Assembly (NCBI GenBank): GCA_977006965.1
Contig: OZ345355.1
Coordinates: forward strand, 2,418,001-2,482,000
Reading direction: 5' to 3'
DNA from: Phymatolithon calcareum
Lineage: Eukaryota; Rhodophyta; Florideophyceae; Hapalidiales
DNA: 64,000 nt
Part shown: positions 50,317 through 60,399 of the stretch, one piece after another
Numbering within the stretch: the first letter of the stretch is position 1
Layout of the letters: each line of letters starts with the position of its first letter
The notes under the pieces: generated by a model
Seen by the model: the letters and a program-made list of their open reading frames with translations, nothing else
Databases searched by the model: none
What the model was told of the DNA's origin: nothing
Program-made: the position numbers and the translations under genes

Positions 50317-51897
50317 CTATTCCTCCCAAACTTCCTGATCATTGATGACACCACTTCGGAAGTCAACGCTATGACTGATTATGTTTCGCCCGCCAACTTC
50401 ACCATGCTGTTCATGGCCTTTGTAGCCCATGTCAACTCCGACACTATTCTCGTAAGACAGGCAACCTCCTATCCTTTGCACATATTCCACCTTGCGAACA
50501 AACTTGCAATCACGACCATTGTAGCTAGAGCGACAGACGCGTTCATGACGAATATGCGGGACATTGGTGGTTTCGCAGTACTGGCAAATTTCCTTTCGGC
50601 AAACAAGCTCACAGCGCCGTTTGCTAACGTAGACAACCTTGTTCTTGAAGATGTAAGCACTCTTCGCGAATCGCTTGTGCTCCATGGGAGCGCACGGTTT
50701 TGATGACTGGGGCGCACAAGGGCTGGATGACGGCACTGAAGATGCGTAGGTCGTAATTTTACTCTTCTCGGCATTGCCAGTATCTTCATGAGCGCCTGAA
50801 GCATGATCGAGTCCTCTTTTCGGAACCCAGTATCCACCAGAAGTACCCTCCTCAAAATGGCCCCTATATTCAATATCAATTTCGATGCTCTTATTGTGCG
50901 ACAGGCAGCTTCCAAACTTCGACACATAGTACGTCTTGGGGATGAGCATGCATTTTGTCCCGTAATAGCTTTGGTGGCAAACACGCTCATATCGTCGTCG
51001 AAGAAACTGCAAAACATGGCAATAGCGGCAGATTTGGTGGCGGCAGACGAGATCGCATCGACCGTAGCTCAGGAAGACGACCTTGTGCTTGAAAACATAG
51101 AGCGCAGTTGCTAGTGAAGTCTTCATGCTGCGAGGTGTGGGATGATTGCCGTGTGTGACAAACGCAGAAGTTTCATTTTCTTCCTCGAACCCATTGTGGA
51201 GATGAGGGTCACTCTCCTGCAGCCCCGAGGGAGGGAGAGTGTAATTGAGTTTTTCCACGACCTTGTCCTCGTCGTGGCCTTCATAGCCGAAGTCAACTCC
51301 AATACTCTGCTGGTACGATAGACAGTCCTCGAACTTGTAGACATATCGAGTCTTTCTGACAAAGCTGCACTCGAGTCCAGAGTAGCTTGGGTGACACACA
51401 CGCATGAATCTGTGAACCGGAATCTTGATTCGATGACAGTACCGGCAAGTAAAGCTGTGACAAACCAGATCGCACCGCCTCTTTTCCAGGTAGACAACCT
51501 TGTATTTGAAAACATGAGTCTTCGTCACCACATGCGACGGTCTCATGCTTGTGGAGGGACAAGGAGTGATGGAAGGGGTTGAGCTCGACGAGGGACATGG
51601 AGTGGTTGAGGGGGAGGAGCTCGAAGATGGACTAGAAGTTATTGAAGGTGCAGAGCTTGAGAAGTGACAGGGGCTTGTCGTCGGTGTGGATGTAGAAGAG
51701 TAACAAGGAGTTGCTGATGGCGTTAACGTTGAGCAAGGAGAGGGGGAGGAGCACGGAAATGAGCTTGGAGAGTGTACCGGTGAGTCCCCGATAAGGTTGG
51801 AGAAGGGATTAACAAAGTGCGCAGACGAAATGGGGCAAAGCAGCATGATGGCAATGAGAACGTAGAGCACAAAAGTGCTCGGCGCAGAACAAACCAT
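50317..51897 (-). CDS. Secreted protein with three seven-Cys domains
   Basis: A 526-residue protein with ATG at 51897. Residues 1-27 are a signal peptide (hydrophobic, ending PISSAH). Residues ~38-110 are a Ser/Pro/Thr-rich stalk, likely O-glycosylated. Three copies of one domain follow at about 120-205, 268-350 and 418-500. Each starts (Y/V)xFKxKVV(Y/F) and has the exact spacing C-x3-C-x4-C-x2-C-x13-C-x8-C-x14-C, then a block like SxxxDxGYxGH. The linkers are acidic and low-complexity. No membrane span or GPI-type tail is obvious, so it is probably secreted or wall-bound. The domain matches the single copies in the genes at 53896 and 56866. I do not recognise it as a named family. The odd cysteine count suggests intermolecular disulphides. 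The frame is intact. Confidence 0.8.
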   Translation of the reverse strand: MVCSAPSTFVLYVLIAIMLLCPISSAHFVNPFSNLIGDSPVHSPSSFPCSSPSPCSTLTPSATPCYSSTSTPTTSPCHFSSSAPSITSSPSSSSSPSTTPCPSSSSTPSITPCPSTSMRPSHVVTKTHVFKYKVVYLEKRRCDLVCHSFTCRYCHRIKIPVHRFMRVCHPSYSGLECSFVRKTRYVYKFEDCLSYQQSIGVDFGYEGHDEDKVVEKLNYTLPPSGLQESDPHLHNGFEEENETSAFVTHGNHPTPRSMKTSLATALYVFKHKVVFLSYGRCDLVCRHQICRYCHVLQFLRRRYERVCHQSYYGTKCMLIPKTYYVSKFGSCLSHNKSIEIDIEYRGHFEEGTSGGYWVPKRGLDHASGAHEDTGNAEKSKITTYASSVPSSSPCAPQSSKPCAPMEHKRFAKSAYIFKNKVVYVSKRRCELVCRKEICQYCETTNVPHIRHERVCRSSYNGRDCKFVRKVEYVQRIGGCLSYENSVGVDMGYKGHEQHGEVGGRNIISHSVDFRSGVINDQEVWEE

Positions 51898-52000
51898 TTC
51901 AGATTCACGTGACGGAGAGGTTGGTCTCGTTGATTATAATAATTTCGATTTTGGGGATGTCTTCAAAGGGATGCTGTTTTTCCCGAGCAGAGGTATGCGT

Positions 52001-52006
52001 TATATA
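52001..52006 (-). promoter_or_regulatory. TATA box of the three-domain gene
   Basis: On the minus strand GGTATATAACGC lies about 105 bp upstream of the ATG at 51897. Confidence 0.5.
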
Positions 52007-52009
52007 CCA

Positions 52010-53249
52010 TGCAATTGCTAGAAGAATGGATATTGTTCCATCGCAGGATGGAGCAGTTCACTCTGGAACGAAAGAAGGAAATCTGGATTACGTAGCAGGA
52101 CTGCGATACAAAATGTGCGCTGGAAGACCAAGGATGGATGCTTTTTTCAAACTTTCGAGCACTATTCTGAACCGAAAAGGAGATGCCGAGAGATCAATTA
52201 GTAGCAGGTGCTCCCGTTCATATCGGACTTCATGATGGCGAATAGTTTCGTTTCGTTTCAGTTCTGGTTCATACTTGCAATACGTGATAACCGTTTTTAA
52301 TCTTGGATTTGCAAGTTTAAAAATTACGTTAAATTAAAAAGCATCACGTTCGACCTGGAAACCGCTTCCTTAGGCAGAACTGTATGCATAATCGTGGATG
52401 GCAACTCGATCCATGCGTGACCTTGTAATTTTAGATACAAAAACAGTCTAGTTCAAGGATCGACTTATCCGAAGACGAAGAGACTCTTTTGCACTGTATG
52501 AAGCAAAACAGATTCTCATCTTTCCTTCTGATCATCAAGATGATCATGTTGCGGTACTCTACACCATGCCCGTATGTTACACAGAAAATGAGTCCGTTTG
52601 CTCAGACTTGCTTCTCATAGCAATGTCACGCTATGTATTTAGATCGATTTTATGACAGTGCCCAGGGCGCACAATTTTGGGGAAGGCGGTAACTGCAGCT
52701 TCCCTTATCGTCATGTCACTCATTAAGAATACAGTTACCCCAGAGGTATCGATGTGGATTGCGGTACACAATGTAAGATTTTTGGATGACGATACGATCA
52801 ATTTGAACTGATTGAGCTATTTGGAATTCAAGGAGCGTCAAATTGATACGGAACGTAATAGTATGACATCTTGCGCTGTCACGACGTTGTCAGATGTTGG
52901 CCCAGGCATTCATCAAAAATTTGCTTGCTCTTCAAAGAATATATACAGGCTGTAGGAATGCGCGCTGTATAATACAGCGCGCATTCCCATCATATTCGAA
53001 TCGAAACAAAATGCATTGCTGGTATGTCATGCTTTAAACTAGGGCTGTAAAGCTCCGCCATGCTCAAACATAACAAACTGTGTGCCATGAATTAGATCTA
53101 TCGTGATCTGCAATCTTTGCAGAAGGAAAAGAAATCAGAATGCCGAAATTGTTCTTCAAATGGCGGTCGATTCGAGCCTCCTTTTAAAACATTAGTTGAT
53201 CCGCAAAAGAATCTTTTTGCTTGCATCCATCAGGAAGACGAAATCTGAC
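52010..53249. other. Intergenic; strong hairpin
   Basis: A perfect 16-bp inverted repeat with a 1-base centre lies at 52955-52987 (GGAATGCGCGCTGTAT and its complement). As RNA the innermost pairs would open to form a loop. Otherwise nothing is recognised. Confidence 0.6.
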
Positions 53250-53802
53250 CCTTTTTGTCATCATACTGGACGGATACTAATTTTTGTACTGATGAAACGG
53301 AAGATGGTATCCTTGAACGCCATTATGCTGGATCGAAAAGACGGAATTCAGTTCAGCCTTCAGATGCTAGTCCCACAACCGAAAGCATAATCATATGTCC
53401 ATGAAATTCTGTGCCCGTAAATAGAACAGGTTTGATGTTCAATAATCCATATTAAGTTTCGTCGTTTCGACTTTTTTTGGATCTCCTCAGATAGGCCGTG
53501 CTCTGATTAAATCCATTTAATAAATGAAACAAATTATTATTGTTCTACAAAGCTAATAATATTTGGAACTGATTGATTAGCTGAGCGAAACTTCTCTTCA
53601 GACTGCAAAACAGATTGGAAAAAGCCGTTCAAAAGAACAGAAGATATGCTCTGCTTGATAAGGGAACTAAATATGATCATTTATGTAAGGCGGTCTCGTT
53701 TTCGTTCCGAAGAAGATCTCGTCATTACCAAAAGTGCTCGGCTCTTCTGCGAAACGAAACATACGATGCAAATCTGTGAAGACCAAATTCTCAGTAGTTC
53801 CC

Positions 53803-53809
53803 TATAAAA
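53803..53809 (+). promoter_or_regulatory. TATA box, conserved in both duplicated genes
   Basis: CCTATAAAAGGACAAA lies 87 bp or more upstream of ATG 53896. It is identical in the paralogue at 56949-56955 (minus strand), with conserved flanking GCTCGGCTCTTCTGCGAAAC further upstream. Confidence 0.7.
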
Positions 53810-53895
53810 GGACAAAGTCCGCACTTTCCGAACTAATAACCCAGTGTACTCCCTTCATACCAGGAACACATCCAGCGCCTTTCCATACCATCAAG

Positions 53896-54756
53896 ATGAC
53901 GACTGGACAGTTCTCCTGCACTTTCATTGTGCTCATGTTCTTCATCGCATACATTTTTTCTCCAGCATCAGCTCAAGTTTCTCTCACATACACCAACGGA
54001 AACTGCGTTTGCCAGCACACCCCCAGAGTGACTCCTTCCCCCGAGATTACCCCCTTTCTCAGTCTTACTCCATCACACGAAGAGACTCCTTTTCCAGAAA
54101 TCTCCCCGGCTCCGGGCGTGTCATTCGCCTTTACCGTGTCTCCACCTGCGTCGCAGGCACCTACTGCATCAGCGACGGCAACCGCGTCTGTGTCCCCAAC
54201 GATATCGACGACTCCCAGCTTTATGTTCACGCCACCCACTCTAGCCACAGGCGGCTCATTCCCGACTCCCACCGGAACTGCTTTACCTACCCCGTCCGTG
54301 ACTTCCTCCGAATCTGCTTCTCCCTCTCCGTCATGGACTGGCATCCCAAGTATCATCGACAATTTCTTGATCCCCACCGGAACTCCTTCACCCACCGCGT
54401 ACGGGACAGGCAAACCAAGCTGCTCTCCCTCCCCGCCCGCCGTCCGCACGCCCTGTCCGATTCCGAACTACGTATTCAAGTATAAAGTTGTCTACATCCA
54501 CAAACGTAGATGCGAGCTTGTGTGCGACGCATCACCCTGCAGGTTCTGCCGTCGATTCAAGACCGCTCGGCGCAGCTATGTTCGTGTCTGCCGTAGGGCC
54601 TATTATGAATTCAAGTGCCATTACGTTCAGAAGATGGTTTGGTTTGGATACTGCTTTTCGCATCAACAGAGCGTGAAGATCGATTCGGGCTACAAGAGGC
54701 GTGCCTTTCACGGACACGGGAAGCGCGGCAATAATCATGCAAAAACCGCTTGGTAG
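53896..54756 (+). CDS. Secreted seven-Cys-domain protein (variant)
   Basis: 286 residues from ATG 53896. This start is chosen because a signal peptide (FIVLMFFIAYIFSPASA) follows at once and the paralogue starts identically; the in-frame upstream extension has no support. Residues ~27-40 are a short Cys-containing N-terminal segment. Residues ~40-195 are a Thr/Pro/Ser stalk with imperfect T-P-S repeats. Residues ~200-285 are the seven-Cys domain, whose last interval is 11 instead of 14 residues (YVQKMVWFGYC), a 3-residue deletion relative to the other four domain copies. The C-terminus is His/Lys/Gly-rich. It is likely secreted and heavily O-glycosylated. It is convergent with the paralogue at 56866. 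Confidence 0.8.
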   Translation: MTTGQFSCTFIVLMFFIAYIFSPASAQVSLTYTNGNCVCQHTPRVTPSPEITPFLSLTPSHEETPFPEISPAPGVSFAFTVSPPASQAPTASATATASVSPTISTTPSFMFTPPTLATGGSFPTPTGTALPTPSVTSSESASPSPSWTGIPSIIDNFLIPTGTPSPTAYGTGKPSCSPSPPAVRTPCPIPNYVFKYKVVYIHKRRCELVCDASPCRFCRRFKTARRSYVRVCRRAYYEFKCHYVQKMVWFGYCFSHQQSVKIDSGYKRRAFHGHGKRGNNHAKTAW

Positions 54757-54890
54757 ACATTTATAATTCAAAGAGCTTGGAGGCTAGTACCTTCGTCGTT
54801 GCACGAATATCTTTGAATGACGATCTTCGCTTAGCAAAATAGTTTGTGTATGCCACGGTAAACCATGATGCTCCAGCAATTTCGTTTGAT

Positions 54891-55884
54891 GTACAACGTT
54901 GGAAAGAACAATACCGAAGCTTTATAATATGTTGCATTGCGATTTACTGAAGACTGGTATATGTGAACAGGAGTAGAACTCAGCAAGAGTATATTTGGGG
55001 ATCGAACACTTCGCTCCTCTACGGGCTTCCCTCTCTGACATTGCCGGGGGTATTGAATGCAGCCGATTTAGGATCAGTAAGCAAATGCGGTGGGCTTCAT
55101 CTGATACCTACTCCGGTGCGAAGTATGAGGGTCATTATGAATGATCTTCACAGTGCACAAGCATTGGGATATCTACAATTTGTTGGAAACATATCTTAAG
55201 TCTCTGACGGTTTGCTTTCCAAGGACTCTCTTGGCTGGCATTACTCTTTTACGCGCGAACCAGAAGATACGATTCCATATAAATGCACACAGTATAGAAG
55301 AAAGGCGTCTATTATGAGAAGGGTTAACTTTACGATATTGTAGAAAATGGAAAAATCTTCATGGAGCCATGAATTTTCGTAATTAAGTGGACTTGTTGAG
55401 AGAGATCCATGTGTCACAACTTATGGCAAGTCGGAAACTTTCTATCCTATCTACTTATTGTCTAGTTTATTACTTGATTTTTGTTCTGTCTCCTCTCTCT
55501 CCGTTTTTTGGTTCCTGTTTCCAAATTTTTTGGTTTATTTTTCTCATCGCTTCCGGATTCTTCGTACTTGATTCTTTTCATCTTTTCCTATATGATGGGG
55601 AAAGTCCTACCTCCTTTTTTAGTCTATCAAATCTCGTTTTGATCTTGTATTCTTGATAAACCCTTACCTTGGCCCTGATCTCTTCTATCAGAGCCGGTCT
55701 CGCATATTCGAACCTGATCTGCGAGCACGTTCTTGAAGTATGGTCCATCCTATGCCTCCTGTCGACGTACAGCAGTTGCGCGTCAACTATGTCTCATGCA
55801 CGTCCTCATTCTAAGCCTACATGTATAGGACACTCGAAAGAGTATAGAACGTGAATATTCTCCTTAGGGAATTCTATATTCCAC
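54891..55884. other. Spacer between inverted arms
   Basis: About 1 kb, AT-rich, with T-rich runs near 55460-55600. No gene is supported. Confidence 0.45.
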
Positions 55885-56029
55885 CACTAAGCTATACATC
55901 AAAAGTTGCACGAGCATAATAGTTTACAGTAGCATTCACAAACTATTTTGCTAAGAGAAGATTGTCATTCAAAGATACATGTTCAGCGACGAAGATACTA
56001 GCCCCCAAGCACTTTTGAGTTCTAAAAGT

Positions 56030-56866
56030 CTACCAAGCCGATTTCCCATGGCTATGGCCTCGCTTCCAGTGTCCATGAACAGCATGCCTCTTGTAGCCCA
56101 AATCGATCTTCACGCTCCGCTCGTGAGAAAAGCAGTTTCCAAACCTGGTCTCATAAACCATCTTGTGAACGTAACGGCAATGCTCTCCATAATGGGCCCT
56201 ACCGCAGACACGAACAAATCGGGGACGTGCACTCCTGAGTCGACGGCAGTACCTGCAGTACGAGCCGTCGCACACAAGCTCGCACCTTCGTTTGCGGATG
56301 TAGACAACTGTGTACTGGAATACATACTTCGAAATCGGACAGGGCGAGCGAGCGGCTGACGGCGTGGGAGAGCATCTTGGCTTGCCTCTCCCGCACGGCG
56401 CGACATAATTAGTTAGCGTGCCGTTCTCGGACGGATTGGGAGATACAGACTCGGTGGAAGTCACGGACGGGGTGAGAGAAGCAGATGCGGTGGGAGTCGG
56501 GAATGAGCCGCCAGTGGCTAGAGTGGGTGGCGAGAACATAAAGCTGGGAGTAGTCGATATCGTTGGGGACACAGACGCGGCTGGTGACACTGATGCAGTA
56601 GGGGTCTGCGACGCAGTTGGAGACACGGAAACGGAGGATGACTCAGTCGGAGACGGGGTGATTTCCGGGAAAGAGGTCTCTTCTGGTGATGGAGTAAGCT
56701 CGAGACAAGGCGTAATCTCGAGAGAAGGTGTCACATCCGGGGTGTGCTGACAAATGCAGTTCCCGTTAGTGTACGTGAGAGAAACTTGGGCCGATGCTGG
56801 AGAAAAAACGTATGCGATGAAGAACATGAGCACAATGAAAGTGCAGGAGAACTGTCCAGTTGTCAT
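56030..56866 (-). CDS. Secreted seven-Cys-domain protein
   Basis: 278 residues from ATG 56866. The signal peptide (FIVLMFFIAYVFSPASA) is nearly identical to that of the 53896 gene. The Thr/Ser/Pro stalk runs to about residue 185 and has several short deletions and substitutions relative to the paralogue. The domain keeps the canonical C-x3-C-x4-C-x2-C-x13-C-x8-C-x14-C spacing, then FSHERSVKIDLGYKRH and a His/Gly/Lys tail ending KSAW. The frame is intact and the promoter conserved. Stalk and domain have diverged clearly more than the signal peptide, as seen in surface proteins under changing selection, although this is only a visual impression. Confidence 0.8.
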   Translation of the reverse strand: MTTGQFSCTFIVLMFFIAYVFSPASAQVSLTYTNGNCICQHTPDVTPSLEITPCLELTPSPEETSFPEITPSPTESSSVSVSPTASQTPTASVSPAASVSPTISTTPSFMFSPPTLATGGSFPTPTASASLTPSVTSTESVSPNPSENGTLTNYVAPCGRGKPRCSPTPSAARSPCPISKYVFQYTVVYIRKRRCELVCDGSYCRYCRRLRSARPRFVRVCGRAHYGEHCRYVHKMVYETRFGNCFSHERSVKIDLGYKRHAVHGHWKRGHSHGKSAW

Positions 56867-56948
56867 CTTGAAGGTGCGGAAGGGCGCTAGACGTGTTCTT
56901 GATGGGAGTGGATTGTGATATCAGTATTGGAGAGTGTGCATTTTGTCC

Positions 56949-56955
56949 TTTTATA
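56949..56955 (-). promoter_or_regulatory. TATA box of the 56.9-kb gene
   Basis: Minus-strand CCCTATAAAAGGACAAA, 83 bp upstream of the ATG, identical in core to the paralogue's promoter. Confidence 0.7.
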
Positions 56956-57133
56956 GGGGATTTCTGAGATTGTGGTCGATACAGACTTTCATCATCTTTT
57001 TCGTTTCGCAGAAGAGCCGAGCATCTTTGGCAATGACGAGACCTTCGTCGAAACTTCAACGAGTCCACCTTACATAAACGAAAATATTTCTATCACTTTT
57101 CAAGTGTAGAGCAAAACTTCATATCCTTTGTTC

Positions 57134-57299
57134 CCGATATTCAAAAAGAGATGCTGGAAATGGCAGTTGATACCGTCCAACGAAAATGTCCGAAATCAAA
57201 ATGAAAACGTAAGCGAAGGATTGTAGCGCAACGAAAAGTCTCTCAAGTGCAATGATAATTGACAAAGGGAGCTTCAATAAAACAGAAATCCATCCATCC
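57134..57299 (+). repeat. Short retroelement, copy 3 of 3
   Basis: 166 bp starting CCGATATTCAAAAAG and ending GGGAGCTTCAATAAAACAG plus (ATCC)n. It is flanked by a perfect 13-bp duplication ATATCCTTTGTTC (57121-57133 and 57300-57312). The paralogous left arm (~53645) is an empty site. Confidence 0.9.
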
Positions 57300-57845
57300 A
57301 TATCCTTTGTTCTTTGAACAGATTTTCCAATTTGCTTTGCAGACTGAAGCGAACTTTCGCTCAGCTAGTAAATCAGTTCAGAACATTAGTTTCTTAGTAT
57401 GACAAGAAGAATTTGCCTCATTGACTGAACGGCTTTAATCATTTTTCACACAGGCTTTATCTAAGGAGATTCAAGCAAACCCCGAAACGAAAAAACGTAA
57501 TCAGGAGTGTTATAGAACTTTTAAATTTTTTCTATTTATCTGAACGACATTTGATAAACGTAAGACTTTGCAGTCGGAATTGTCACTGTTGCGTTTGCAG
57601 ACTGAAGTGGAATCCGTCATTTCCATTCAGTGTAATGGCGTTCGTCGGAGCCATCTTCCGTTTCATCAGGACAAAAGATTAATATCGAGGACCCTTTTAA
57701 AACAGTCCGCAATGGAACTTTTTTTATCCATCATGAACATAAAATTCCGAGTAGCTCAATCAGTTCAAATTGCGCATCGTCATACAATAATCTTACTTTG
57801 TCTACTGTCCTCCACACCTATGATACATTTGGGAGATCAGTATAA

Positions 57846-58038
57846 GGAAGAAGACAGAGCGGCAACTGAGAAGGCACTATAACTGCTATGAAAAGCTATC
57901 AAAAACAACCGAGTACATTCTAGGGGCTCAGATAGAATAACAGACATAAGAGTGGAGCCACCCTACTGAGGGTAGCACCTGAGGAAGCCTTGCCCGTATA
58001 TTCGTATGATTGTGGGGCTTTAAAAATTGCAATAAAAA
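57846..58038 (+). mobile_element. 5'-truncated LINE tail, B family
   Basis: Matches the last ~200 bases of the 25.9-28.4 kb LINE, including DDRAATEKAL-like coding, GAGGAAGCC...GGGGCTTTAAAAATTGC and an AATAAAAA tail. It is flanked by AGTATAA (57839-57845 and 58039-58045), a 7-bp TSD. Confidence 0.75.
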
Positions 58039-58045
58039 AGTATAA

Positions 58046-59284
58046 TTAACGTGCTACTGTTAGATGAGGCGCTGGAATGTTTTAAATGTAACCTAACATA
58101 TCCCCTGTATACTTGATGCGTGACATTGGTATGAGAATCAAGTCGGAGCCCAGGGACACAGGTTCGGTATGATATATATTAAGTTCACTTAGAGTACAGG
58201 CAACTTGGTAATCAGAACGAATCATGACGATCTTTTTGGTTCATACAGTGCGAAAATATTCTTTTCTTCGAATCCATCGTTCCTTGAAGAAGACTATTTT
58301 TGTACTTCAAATTGCGAAGACCCGCATGGCAAAACTGGTGATTCCAATTTATCGTAATTATGAAACTTTCAAATGCAAGATTAATAATAACTACCATGTA
58401 CTGCTCAGGAAGCATGAACAAGAGCTGAAACGAAAAAATTCCATTACTCAGCCCGTGTTTATTCACGAGCACGCTCTTGTCCTAAATTGTAAAGATGTGT
58501 CATGTTTATTTGGCACCATGGAGAGCACATCGTCCGCGTAGATGAAATAAGCATGTGTTGCGTTTTGTGCAACTGCCAGCGCACCTCGCTGCGCGTTTTC
58601 CCTAAAAATCTGAATCTGCCGCTGGCGCCAGCTTTCCTTTTATGTTTTATATACTACATGACGTAAACATTTGAGTTCCTTTCTTGAATCTTGCACAAAA
58701 ATGGAACTCTATATTTATTGGCAGCCTCTTCATTCCCTTCAATCTATCGAATCGATACATCTTCCAATGGGCTCTGTCGACCTTCACCTGTTTCTGCCCT
58801 TCTTTGCTACCCACGTCGAACTTTTCGTGCCAGAGAAGGCACAGAAAAAGCGTACATTCATTGGACTTCTTTTGGGATCTCTGGCGAAAAACGACATCCT
58901 AAAAAAAAGCATCGTTTTGTCCTTACCTGGACGCACAGGACGTGGAAGATCTCTAATGCCATTCTTATACGATAAATTGGTTGCGGCGTGCGATTCTTGC
59001 CATTTCTGCTCAATAAAACTATAGCACATGATAATGCATATGATCGAAATCGACAGACGCGGTGCGAATCTTCAAATAATCTGGTTAGTGCAGTGATGAA
59101 GATTTGATCCAAACCTGCACGCTGCAGACGGTTTTTGATATCGAAACGCGAATTTTGGGTTCAGAAATACTCTGCACATGCACAAACGTTCTCCAATAAA
59201 GATGGCACGCGGAAGGCCTAGGAACATAGAAATTATCAAACCGTCGATAGAGTCTTAGAGACAGTTTTTCATTCCTCTCGGGGG
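58046..59284. other. No supported gene
   Basis: A 105-codon plus frame at 58224-58541 is Lys/Ile-rich without a signature. Frames at 58671-59024 overlap in three phases. Nothing is recognised. Confidence 0.4.
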
Positions 59285-59820
59285 ACTAGATTGTCACTTC
59301 AAACCCGACGTAATGCGTGTATTGAAGGCAGCAGTGAAAATTCAGAAGGATATTGCAAAGATACTGTTCGGGAAGTCGGCAGCGCGGCACTGAAGAAGAC
59401 TAATGAAACTGTGCCAAATAGAGCCATGGAAGTTTCGCCGACAGCACCCGTTCCGGAAGCTAAAACGAAGATTAAGCAAGATTGTGGAGGCAGAGCTACA
59501 GCTCGAAACTCTCGACTGTATACGGGAATCAAACACGACATTGGCCTCCAGCAAGTATGGGAACAGCAAGAAGAGCACAGCATCAGGAAAATTATGTTTG
59601 CCAATAATAGTACACCGCACCAAGCAGTAAGGATGAAAGAAAGCAGATACAGAATTCATTACGCATGGTGGTTTGTAGGCCATTTTCCGAGAAAGCCAAA
59701 GAAATTAATTGAAGAAACGGACAGTCAAGGATCATGGGCAGTTGGAGCACTCAACAGCATCCTGAAGAAGCACAAATGGACCACATCAGAATAGATTGAC
59801 GTGGCTAGAGCCATTGACGT
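59285..59820 (+). pseudogene. LINE ORF2 C-terminal fragment, D family
   Basis: Matches 35881-36480. The AAVKIQK, LFGKSAARH and RRLMKL blocks occur in one frame. After frameshifts come RYRIHYAWWFVGHFPRKPKKLIEE and a stop near 59794. Three frames are needed to follow the homology, so this copy is badly decayed. Confidence 0.65.
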
Positions 59821-60042
59821 GGTAGATTTGATGTTCAAAATCTCCGCACTCACGATGTACAAAATGTTCATGGAGAGTGTCCTGCTGCATATGTAACATC
59901 TCCAACTGGACGGCGAGGACATTCTATTCGCTCTAGCTCGAGGATTCGCCTTGTCCAGAAATCTTTTGAGCACCTTGTGGGGCTGTGTTGTAGCGATGGA
60001 CGGAATTGCAGTTCAAATTAAGAAGCCACTAGATGAGTACCT
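59821..60042 (+). pseudogene. PIF/Harbinger transposase fragment
   Basis: One frame, with a TAA near 59898, reads VDLMFKISALTMYKMFMESV, then LALSR-like residues. It then gives GCVVAMDGIAVQIKKPLDEY, the G-C-x-G-A-x-DG...I-x-x-P signature around the first catalytic Asp of DDE_Tnp_4 transposases. The homology stops exactly at 60042, where TGTTGACAG begins, so the copia element appears to have inserted into it. Confidence 0.6.
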
Positions 60043-60310
60043 GTTGACAGTCGTGCGACATCTGCGGTCTCATGACCCAGGCAACTAGCCCTGCAATGAG
60101 GAGGTCGAGTCGACGTAGGGGAACTTAGAGTTATTGTTTGTCCTATTTGATTGTATTGCTTTGAGTCAACGGCTGACAAGTTGAGCAACGGCAGGACCGT
60201 GCTCCGAAATGAGGCGGTCGTTGTACTGTACGTTTGAAAGACGGAAGGCAATGGGTACTTAATCGGATAGGCGCGACGCTTCATTAAACTCGGTGGCAAC
60301 CCAACATTTC
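60043..60310 (+). repeat. Candidate 5' LTR of the copia element
   Basis: It starts TGTTGACAG at the break in the Harbinger frame and may end at CAACCCAACA. The 3' LTR is outside the window, and no clear tRNA-complementary primer site follows, so the right limit is uncertain. Confidence 0.4.
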
Positions 60311-60399
60311 TGAGGAACATCTTCGGTTTGAACAGGTTATTGGCCCGGACCGACGCTGAGGAACAAGATAACGTTATCCCGCAAGTCTCGTTGGCAGTC

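Larger units (their letters stand above)
53250..54890 (+). repeat. Inverted duplication, left arm
   Basis: This segment pairs with 55885-57690 on the other strand. Matching blocks include the 5' flank (TGATGAAACGGAAGATGG at ~53290), the promoter (CCTATAAAAGGACAAA), the gene, and the 3' flank (CTTAGCAAAATAGTTTGTG at ~54832). Confidence 0.75.
55885..57690 (-). repeat. Inverted duplication, right arm
   Basis: Inverted partner of 53250-54890. It is longer by a 166-bp short-retroelement insertion (57134-57299), which the left arm lacks. The insertion therefore came after the duplication. Confidence 0.75.

Noticed and set aside
53973-54449. 158-codon minus-strand frame rich in Val, Gly and Asp
   Set aside because: Antisense of the Thr/Pro/Ser stalk of the secreted protein; a composition artefact.
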